In this document: positions 1 to 6,588 of the stretch, in pieces
How the letters are laid out: every line of letters starts with the position of its first letter
Position numbering within the stretch: the stretch's first letter is position 1
NCBI GenBank assembly: GCA_021805955.1
Contig: JAJZDO010000989.1
Span: 1-7,594 of the forward strand
Length of the DNA: 7,594 bases
DNA from: Acidobacteriota bacterium
GTDB lineage: Bacteria > Acidobacteriota > Terriglobia > Terriglobales > Acidobacteriaceae
Direction of reading: 5' to 3'
Translations under genes and position numbers: made by a program
Notes under the pieces: generated by a model
Told to the model about the DNA's origin: nothing
The model's database searches: none
The model's input: only the letters and a program-made list of their open reading frames with translations

Positions 1-1
1 G

Positions 2-1750
2 ATGGATGGCACCATTGATTGGTGTTGCCTGCCACAGTTCGACTCACCCAGCGTGTTTGCTGCCTTGCTGGATGAGAAAAAAGGCGGCCATTTCAAGCTG
101 GCGCCGGTACAAGCCGGAACCAACCGCCAGATGTATATGCCGGAAACCAATGTTCTGCTCACTCGCTTTCTGCGTTCGGACGGCGTCGGTGAAGTCATCG
201 ACTTTATGCCGGTATGCAAAAACAATAAAGCGCGAAGTGAATGGATCATGCATGAGATTGTGCGAATCGTGAGGGCTGTACGCGGAGCGGTTCGTTTTCG
301 ACTCGAGTGCGCTCCAGCGTTTGATTATGCTCGCACTCAGCATCAGGCTAGCTTGATCGAAGGAGGAGTTTTATTTGAGACGGAAGAAGAGCGCATGGTT
401 TTGCTTGGCCCAGGCGATTGGCAGATTCAGGATGGCATAGTGATTCAGGACTTTACTTTACAGCCTGGCGAAACGGCAGAGTTCGCGTTGCGGTACATCC
501 CGAAAGAAAATGCCGATGGCCTCACGGCACCCGTCGATGGAAATCGTTTAATGAATGAAACTCTCGCCTTCTGGCGCGAGTGGCTGTCCCACTGCAAATA
601 TGAAGGTCGCTGGCGAGAAACTGTTCTTCGCTCCGCGCTGACGTTGAAAATGTTGACTCATTATCCCACCGGCGCGATCGTCGCATCGCCTACATGCAGC
701 CTGCCGGAGGAAATCGGCGGAGTGCGCAACTGGGACTATCGATATACATGGGTACGCGATGCCGCTTTCACCGTTTTCTCGCTCGTGCGCCTGGGCTTTC
801 CAGACGAGGCGACTGCTTTTATTGAATGGCTGGCCATGCGAATCCATGAAGCGACGGGCGCGCAAGGCCCTCTAAATACGATGTACAGCATCGACGGTGT
901 CAGCGATCTGCCGGAGTTCACGCTCGATAACCTCGATGGCTACCGCCATTCTCGACCAGTCCGTGTCGGGAATGCTGCTTCGGGCCAATTGCAGCTCGAC
1001 ATCTATGGCGAGATGATGGACGCGATTTATCTCTACGACAAGCACGTATCTCCAATCTCCTACGACCTATGGATGCGCATTCATGGAGTGCTAGTCTGGG
1101 TGGCGGAAAATTGGAACCAGCCTGACGATGGTCTGTGGGAGGTGCGAAGTGAGCGCCAGCAATTTGTGTATTCCAAATTGCAATGCTGGGTCGCGTTGGA
1201 TCGCGGCATTCGTCTTGCAATCCAGCGGAGTCTACCACTCGACCGTGTGAAGCTGGAAACGGAACGAGATCGCATCTTCGCGTCGATTATGGAAAATGGC
1301 TGGGACGAACAACAGCAAAGTTTCACCCAATCCTACAAGTCGAAGTCGCTGGACGCGAGCAATTTGATGATGCCGATTCTCAAGTTCATCGCGCCCAGGG
1401 ATCCGCGCATGCTCAGCACTATCGACCGCACGATGGAAAAGCTGGTCTCCGATAGCCTGGTTTATCGATATGAGCTGGACGGAAAGCTTGCGACCAGGGA
1501 TGGTTTAACCGGGCACGAAGGCACATTCAGCATGTGTACCTTCTGGCTGGTGGATGCACTGGCGCGCGCGGAACGTCTCGATGAAGCGCGATTTATCTTC
1601 GAGAAAATGTTGAGCTATGCCAACCACCTTGGACTTTATTCCGAGGAGATCAGTGCAACCGGGAGCGCCCTTGGCAACTTCCCGCAAGCATTCACGCATC
1701 TGGGACTCATAAGTGCTGCTCTGCATTTAGATGAAAAGCTGCGGAGGTAA
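2..1750 (+). CDS. GH15 family glycoside hydrolase (glucoamylase- or trehalase-like), 5' end outside window
   Basis: This enzyme hydrolyses terminal alpha-glucosidic bonds, probably in the cytoplasm; family GH15 inverts configuration and uses an (alpha/alpha)6 barrel. The first visible residues (MDGTIDWCCLPQFDSPSVFA) are the conserved start block of bacterial GH15 proteins, which normally lies about 20 residues in, so the Met at position 2 is internal and the real start lies off the left edge. An N-terminal beta-sandwich region (about residues 1-195) is followed by the barrel. Visible signatures are NWDYRYTWVRD (residues 243-253), DDGLWEVR with the likely general acid Glu380, and GLYSEEI near residues 544-550 holding the likely general base Glu. 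The C-terminus is complete and ends in TAA. The 582 visible residues agree with the usual length of about 600. It sits directly upstream of treZ and probably shares its transcript. Family is certain; whether it is a trehalase (as in mycobacterial and archaeal GH15) or a malto-oligosaccharide glucohydrolase is open. Confidence 0.95.
   Translation: MDGTIDWCCLPQFDSPSVFAALLDEKKGGHFKLAPVQAGTNRQMYMPETNVLLTRFLRSDGVGEVIDFMPVCKNNKARSEWIMHEIVRIVRAVRGAVRFRLECAPAFDYARTQHQASLIEGGVLFETEEERMVLLGPGDWQIQDGIVIQDFTLQPGETAEFALRYIPKENADGLTAPVDGNRLMNETLAFWREWLSHCKYEGRWRETVLRSALTLKMLTHYPTGAIVASPTCSLPEEIGGVRNWDYRYTWVRDAAFTVFSLVRLGFPDEATAFIEWLAMRIHEATGAQGPLNTMYSIDGVSDLPEFTLDNLDGYRHSRPVRVGNAASGQLQLDIYGEMMDAIYLYDKHVSPISYDLWMRIHGVLVWVAENWNQPDDGLWEVRSERQQFVYSKLQCWVALDRGIRLAIQRSLPLDRVKLETERDRIFASIMENGWDEQQQSFTQSYKSKSLDASNLMMPILKFIAPRDPRMLSTIDRTMEKLVSDSLVYRYELDGKLATRDGLTGHEGTFSMCTFWLVDALARAERLDEARFIFEKMLSYANHLGLYSEEISATGSALGNFPQAFTHLGLISAALHLDEKLRR
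1743..1747 (+). promoter_or_regulatory. Shine-Dalgarno GGAGG for treZ
   Basis: A perfect GGAGG core lies in the last codons of the GH15 gene, just before its TAA stop. It is only 3 bases from the ATG at 1751, which is too close for normal initiation, but 8 bases from an ATT at 1756 that is in the TreZ frame. No comparable ribosome binding site precedes the TTG at 1846. The site therefore points to treZ initiation near 1751-1756 rather than at 1846. Confidence 0.6.
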
Positions 1751-1891
1751 ATGTCATTCCCCATACAACCGAATCGAAGTTTTCTGGCTCCGGCAATAAG
1801 TCGTGGACGCAAACGTTTGGCCCCATCATTCAGCAAGATGGATGTTTGTTTCAGCTATGGGCGCGCCCTGGAGCGAAAATTGAGCTCTTGA
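1751..1891 (+). other. Short 46-codon frame opening at the treZ start, out of frame with TreZ
   Basis: An ATG follows the GH15 stop immediately (TAAATG), in the same frame as the GH15 gene, and stays open for 46 codons to a TGA at 1889-1891. Its peptide (beginning MSFPIQPNRSF) resembles nothing I recognise. Meanwhile the overlapping TreZ frame, open from 1735, encodes TreZ-like sequence (TQTFGPIIQQDG) from about 1807. One extra base, for example in the C4 run at 1759-1762, would join this ATG to the TreZ frame and give an ordinary TreZ N-terminus. I read this frame as the displaced start of treZ, not as a separate gene. Confidence 0.45.
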
Positions 1892-3657
1892 TTGAAAGTG
1901 ATCCTGCACAGCCACCCATTTCCATGTCTCCAGACGAGCACGGAATCTATCGAGCTCATGTTAACGGTGTCAGCGCAGGAACGCGCTACCGGTTCAAGAT
2001 CGACGGAGCAGGCCCGTTTCCTGATCCGGCCTCACGTTTTCAGCCGCTGGGTGTGCATGGTCCCTCTCAGGTGGTCGCGCTGGACCGATTCCAATGGAAC
2101 GCCAACGACTTTCAAGCGCCATCGCTGCGAGACTTGGTCATATACGAACTGCATGTGGGTACGTTCACGCCTGCAGGCACATTTCTTGCGTTGATTGAAA
2201 AAATTGATCATCTGAAGCAACTGGGTATCAATGCAATCGAGCTGATGCCCATCGCGGATTTCGCCGGGGAACGTAACTGGGGCTATGACGGTGTCTCGCC
2301 ATATGCGCCCGCCCATAGTTACGGCACGCCGGATGACTTTCATCGATTAGTGGATGAAGCTCATGCCGGAGGAATTGCCGTCTACCTCGATGTTGTTTAC
2401 AACCATCTCGGCCCGGACGGCGCGTATCAGTCGGCTTTTGCGTCTCAGTTTTATACGCAAAAACATAAGACGTTGTGGGGAGACGGATTGAATTTCGATG
2501 CCGAGGGACGAGACAGGGTTCGCGCCTATTTTATTGAGAGCGCCTTGGCGTGGATATACGATTATCACTTGGATGGACTGCGTGCGGATGCGACCGACAC
2601 CATCCGAGACGACAGTGAGCCGCATTTCCTGACCGAGCTGACAGATCGTGTGCATCAAGCGGCGAGTTCACTCGGAAGAAACATTGTTCTCATCGCGGAG
2701 GATGCGCGGAACGAGCGTAAAGTTGTCCTTCCGCCGGCACAGGGAGGACACGGATTCGACGCTGTGTGGTCCGACGATTTCCATCATCATATGCGTCGCC
2801 GCCTTGCCGGGGACAGCGACGGCTATTACCGCGATTTCGATGGGACGACCGAAAGCATCGCCAGGACCATTCAAGATGGCTGGTATTTCACCGGACAATT
2901 TGCCGGCTTTCACGGGCATCCTCGCGGAACGAGCCCGAGTGGGTTGAGCTTCGCGTCGCGCGTGTTCTGTATTCAAAATCATGACCAAATCGGCAATCGC
3001 GCTTTTGGTGAAAGATTGTCCTCACAGATTTCCTTTCCGGCATGGTGCGCTGCGAGTGCGTTATTGCTCCTGTCTCCCGAGGTCCCATTGCTGTTTATGG
3101 GGCAGGAATGGGCAGCGCCAGAGCCATTTCTTTTCTTCACCAATCATCATGATGAACTGGGGCGCCTTGTCACCGAAGGCAGACGCAAAGAGTTCGCGCG
3201 CTTCTCTGCATTCTCCGATCCAGCCAATCGAAAATCCATTCCCGATCCCCAGCAACCTGAAACATTTCGCCGCAGCAAATTGGACTGGGCGGTCTGCCAG
3301 AGTGAACAGCACGCCCGTTGTCTGCGCTGGTATCAGACACTATTACATATCCGGAAACAGCTATTATGCGAGGCTGACTTTCAAGCTTGCCGGGCATTGA
3401 ATGAGAAAGCGATTGAATTGCATTGGAAATCATCGAACGGAAAGTTCTATGCCATTGTGGCTCTTGAGAACTCCACATCTGTCAGTGATCAATCCTGGCG
3501 AGACATGACCGTGGTTCTATCTAGCGATGGCAGCCGTTTCCTGATGGATTCTCGCTCCATCGACTTGCATACAGGTACACTATCCTTTGAGCGAGCGGGT
3601 GCAGCGCTGCTTGCTAGCGGCGATCTAGCCCGTATTGCGGAAGAACGGCTTGAATAA
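1846..3657 (+). CDS. treZ: Malto-oligosyltrehalose trehalohydrolase (TreZ), GH13
   Basis: TreZ hydrolyses the alpha-1,4 bond next to the terminal trehalosyl unit of maltooligosyltrehalose, releasing trehalose (EC 3.2.1.141, cytoplasmic). Numbering from the TTG at 1846, the family block YELHVGTFTP begins near residue 100, NWGYDGV is near 144-150 and DVVYNHLGPDG begins at 182. The GH13 catalytic triad is complete: Asp248 in GLRADATD (nucleophile), Glu285 in LIAEDARN (acid/base) and Asp380 in QNHDQIGN. An N-terminal beta-sandwich precedes the barrel, and a beta domain ends the protein at about residues 490-603. The TTG at 1846 is the only ATG/GTG/TTG start in frame, but homology extends upstream: FGPIIQQDGCLFQLWARPG spans it and matches the usual TreZ beginning. 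The true N-terminus is thus about 20-30 residues longer, through an ATT start at 1756 or a one-base indel. The residue three after the nucleophile is Asp, where I recall His in many homologues. The stop overlaps the treY start. Confidence 0.95.
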   Translation: MFQLWARPGAKIELLIESDPAQPPISMSPDEHGIYRAHVNGVSAGTRYRFKIDGAGPFPDPASRFQPLGVHGPSQVVALDRFQWNANDFQAPSLRDLVIYELHVGTFTPAGTFLALIEKIDHLKQLGINAIELMPIADFAGERNWGYDGVSPYAPAHSYGTPDDFHRLVDEAHAGGIAVYLDVVYNHLGPDGAYQSAFASQFYTQKHKTLWGDGLNFDAEGRDRVRAYFIESALAWIYDYHLDGLRADATDTIRDDSEPHFLTELTDRVHQAASSLGRNIVLIAEDARNERKVVLPPAQGGHGFDAVWSDDFHHHMRRRLAGDSDGYYRDFDGTTESIARTIQDGWYFTGQFAGFHGHPRGTSPSGLSFASRVFCIQNHDQIGNRAFGERLSSQISFPAWCAASALLLLSPEVPLLFMGQEWAAPEPFLFFTNHHDELGRLVTEGRRKEFARFSAFSDPANRKSIPDPQQPETFRRSKLDWAVCQSEQHARCLRWYQTLLHIRKQLLCEADFQACRALNEKAIELHWKSSNGKFYAIVALENSTSVSDQSWRDMTVVLSSDGSRFLMDSRSIDLHTGTLSFERAGAALLASGDLARIAEERLE

Positions 3658-3659
3658 TG
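3655..3659 (+). promoter_or_regulatory. TAATG stop/start overlap coupling treZ to treY
   Basis: The last base of the treZ stop TAA is the first base of the treY ATG. The only upstream purine run, GGAAG at 3639-3643, is 13 bases from the ATG, which is weak and distant. Translation of TreY therefore probably depends on ribosomes finishing TreZ, which would keep the two sequentially acting enzymes in balance. Confidence 0.75.
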
Positions 3660-6548
3660 GATCGAAGAAACGTCAGCGCTACGTATCGGCTACAATTCAA
3701 CGACAAATTCCGATTCGCCGACGCTGAAGCACTCATTCCGTATCTCCATAATCTCGGTGTCAGCCACATCTACGCTTCGCCGGTTTTCGAGGCGCGTCCC
3801 GGAAGCCAAAGCGGCTACGACACGTGCGACTTTTCCCGGATCAGCCCAGAGCTTGGCGGAGAAGAAGCGTTCAATTCCCTGGTGGAAGCGTTGCACCGCC
3901 ATGGAATGGGAATGATTGTCGACTTCGTCCCCAATCACATGAGTGCCCATCCGCAATGGAACCAGTGGTGGCGTAGCGTGTTGGCGAATGGTCCGTCGTC
4001 TTCCGTCTCGGAATATTTTGACGTCGATTGGAATCCTGTCAACTCAAATCTTCACGGCAAGGTCTTGCTGGCGATTCTGGGCAGGCAATACGGCGATGTC
4101 CTCGAGTCGGGCGAATTGCGCATCGCTTATCAGGATGGCGAGTTTTGCCTCCTATATGGCGACTACAACTTGCCGCTCAATCCGCGTCAGATGAAAGTGC
4201 TACTTCGCCATCGATCGCACGAAGTGGCGGAGTCATCTGATATCGATGATGCAACCCGCCAGGAGTTCGAAAGCATTCTGTTTCACCTGGATCACATCCC
4301 GGGCTATCAACAAGCCGGTTTGATGGCACGCGCTGATCGCGAGCGCGAGACCGCTGTCGCGACCCATCGGCTGACACGAGTGATGCAGCAAAGCCCAGCG
4401 CTGCGTAAACACCTGGAAGCTGTCATCGAGGAATACAACGGTATTCCAGGCCAGCCAGAATCGTTCGATCTAATGCATGAACTGTTGGAGCAGCAGCCCT
4501 ATCGACTCTCCTACTGGCGCACTGCGATGCAGGAAATCAACTATCGCCGCTTCTTCGACATTAACGACTTGATCGGCTTGCGTATGGAGTACGAGCCATT
4601 GTTTCGTGTCGCCCACGCCAAATTGATTGAGTTGACCGAGAAGGGTGCGATCGACGGGATAAGGCTTGACCACATTGATGGATTGCTTGATCCACAGCAG
4701 TATCTGTTGCAGTTGCGTGCAGCTACCGCAAAATCAGTGCAGCCGATTTATCTGGTGGTCGAGAAAATATTGGCGCGGCAGGAATGGTTAAGTCCAGAGT
4801 GGCCCGTGGACGGAGCAACCGGCTATGAATTCCTCGCCCTGCTGAACGGGCTGTGGGTCGAAGAACGGAATCTTCCCGAGATTGACCAGATTTATCTTCA
4901 CTTTCGTGAGCGCAGGAAGCCGGACAGGGATGCCGTTTACCACGCCAAGAAATTGATTACCGCTTCCTCGATGGCGAGCGAATTGAATGTCCTGGCGCAT
5001 GAGTTGAATCTTCTTTCCGAAGAAAATCGCCGTAGTCGCGACTTCACACTCGACGGTCTGCAAGAGGCGTTGCGCGAAGTGGTCGCTTGCTTTCCTGTCT
5101 ATCGAACCTATATCTCTGCGCAGGGCTTTAGCGCCACCGACGAGACGGCTATCGACGAGGCAATTGGTCAAGCGAGACGCCGGAATCCAAGTATCGACTA
5201 TTCCATTTTTGAATTCATCCGGAGTCACATTTGTCCCGTGCGACAGCCGGATGAACCTGAAGAGAACTTTGCGCAGCGCCTCCGGTTCGCGATGAAGTTT
5301 CAGCAATACACCAGCCCGGTGCAGGCAAAGGGCATGGAAGATACCGTGTTTTACCGCTATAGCCCATTGGCCTCGTTGAATGAAGTGGGTACCGGAACCG
5401 GACGCCGAGTGACGACTCTCCAGGAATTTCACGACGCCAACATTCATCGCATGGAACGCTGGCCGAATGCGATGTTGACGACCTCTACTCACGACACCAA
5501 ACGCGGCGAAGATGCGCGCATGCGCATACATGTTTTGACTGAGATGCCAGAAGAGTGGAGATCGAATTTGCTGCAATGGTCTCACGTGAACGATGGCGCA
5601 AAGACGATGGTGAACGGGCATCCCGCTCCGGATCGCGGCGATGAATATCTGTATTACCAGACGCTGATCGGAATGTGGCCTCCCCGACAGAAAGCGCCGG
5701 ACGAGGACACCGTCAACCGCATGAAGGCGTTCATGGATAAGGCACTGCGAGAGGCAAAGGTTCATACCAGCTGGGTCAATCCGTCGAATGAGTACGACGG
5801 CGCCGTTGAGAAATTTGTGGAGCAGTCTCTGCGCGGCACATCCTCGTCAGCGTTCCTTGCTTCCTTCATTCCATTTGCAGATCGAATCGCAACTCTGGCG
5901 GCGTGGGAATCGGTTTCTCAGATTGCTTTGAAGCTGATGAGTCCCGGCGTTGTCGACACCTACCAGGGAGGTGAATTGTGGAACCTCAGTCTGGTTGATC
6001 CGGACAATCGTCGGGCCGTCGATTATGACACACGCCGGCAGCGGCTGGATTCACTGACGAAGCATGTCGTCGATCCGCATCTCTCGTTTGAGAAGCGCTC
6101 TCGGGCGATCGCTGAGGTTTGCCACTCCTGGTGGACCGGCGATGTGAAACTGTTGTACGTCGCGCAGGGACTACGGCTGCGAGAGCAGCAGCACGACCTG
6201 CTCCTGCGCGGCAGCTATCGGCCTTTGAACGCGGAGGGAGACAATGCCGAGCACCTGGTTGCCTTCGCACGGGAGTATCGCGGAAAAATTTTGCTGACCA
6301 TCGCGGCACGCTGGTTTTTCTCTTTGTTATCGGGACCGGCGGTGCTGGAGGACCTGAGGAAAAATTTTCAGCGGACTTTCCTCGATGTTCCCGCAGCAGG
6401 ATCCAGTCCGTCGAAGCCAATGACCTTTACCAATGTCCTGACTGGAGCGACAGTCCATGCCGATACTGTGAACGGCGCGGCGCGGCTGAGTGCAGGAGAA
6501 GTCTTGGGTGGGTTGCCTGCGGTGTGGCTTATCGGCGATCGGGAATAG
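3657..6548 (+). CDS. treY: Malto-oligosyltrehalose synthase (TreY), GH13, long form
   Basis: TreY is an intramolecular transglucosylase (EC 5.4.99.15): it converts the reducing-end maltose unit of a malto-oligosaccharide to trehalose, making the substrate of TreZ. The N-terminus ATYRLQF (residues 8-14) is typical of the family. Further blocks are SPVFEARPGSQSGYD (about 42-56), DFVPNHMS (from 89), RRFFDINDLIGLR, KGMEDTVFYRY (from 558) and PGVVDTYQGGELW (from 763). The catalytic residues are present: Asp338 in GIRLDHIDG, Glu369 in VVEKIL and Asp613 in STHDTKRGED. At 963 residues it is longer than the roughly 720-780 of actinobacterial and archaeal enzymes; the extra length is mostly a helical, charged segment at about residues 185-300, which I associate with proteobacterial and acidobacterial forms. 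The C-terminal beta domain is intact to TAG. The start is fixed by the treZ overlap and the conserved N-terminus. Confidence 0.97.
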   Translation: MDRRNVSATYRLQFNDKFRFADAEALIPYLHNLGVSHIYASPVFEARPGSQSGYDTCDFSRISPELGGEEAFNSLVEALHRHGMGMIVDFVPNHMSAHPQWNQWWRSVLANGPSSSVSEYFDVDWNPVNSNLHGKVLLAILGRQYGDVLESGELRIAYQDGEFCLLYGDYNLPLNPRQMKVLLRHRSHEVAESSDIDDATRQEFESILFHLDHIPGYQQAGLMARADRERETAVATHRLTRVMQQSPALRKHLEAVIEEYNGIPGQPESFDLMHELLEQQPYRLSYWRTAMQEINYRRFFDINDLIGLRMEYEPLFRVAHAKLIELTEKGAIDGIRLDHIDGLLDPQQYLLQLRAATAKSVQPIYLVVEKILARQEWLSPEWPVDGATGYEFLALLNGLWVEERNLPEIDQIYLHFRERRKPDRDAVYHAKKLITASSMASELNVLAHELNLLSEENRRSRDFTLDGLQEALREVVACFPVYRTYISAQGFSATDETAIDEAIGQARRRNPSIDYSIFEFIRSHICPVRQPDEPEENFAQRLRFAMKFQQYTSPVQAKGMEDTVFYRYSPLASLNEVGTGTGRRVTTLQEFHDANIHRMERWPNAMLTTSTHDTKRGEDARMRIHVLTEMPEEWRSNLLQWSHVNDGAKTMVNGHPAPDRGDEYLYYQTLIGMWPPRQKAPDEDTVNRMKAFMDKALREAKVHTSWVNPSNEYDGAVEKFVEQSLRGTSSSAFLASFIPFADRIATLAAWESVSQIALKLMSPGVVDTYQGGELWNLSLVDPDNRRAVDYDTRRQRLDSLTKHVVDPHLSFEKRSRAIAEVCHSWWTGDVKLLYVAQGLRLREQQHDLLLRGSYRPLNAEGDNAEHLVAFAREYRGKILLTIAARWFFSLLSGPAVLEDLRKNFQRTFLDVPAAGSSPSKPMTFTNVLTGATVHADTVNGAARLSAGEVLGGLPAVWLIGDRE

Positions 6549-6588
6549 CGCCAAAGCCCCTTGTAGATTGCCAATGCGACATATCGAG
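6549..6588. other. Gap between convergent genes, no clear terminator
   Basis: Forty bases separate the treY stop from the stop of the convergent PF10091 gene. I looked for an inverted repeat followed by a T-run on either strand. I found only a 4-base GGCG/CGCC pairing (6534-6537 with 6549-6552) with an 11-base loop, which is too weak to call. Termination may be Rho-dependent or lie inside the opposing gene. Confidence 0.5.

Noticed and set aside
4788..5765. A 325-codon antisense open frame inside treY.
   Set aside because: Its codons are exactly in register with the treY codons, so it stays open only because treY rarely uses TTA, CTA or TCA there. The peptide is His/Arg-rich without recognisable domains, and the sense strand has clear catalytic motifs throughout.
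5986..6420. A 144-codon antisense frame over the treY C-terminal region.
   Set aside because: It lies wholly inside conserved treY coding, has an Arg/Ser/Pro-rich peptide typical of an out-of-frame shadow, and shows no family motif.
6530..6560. Possible intrinsic terminator after treY.
   Set aside because: Only four base pairs with a long loop and no T-run on either strand.
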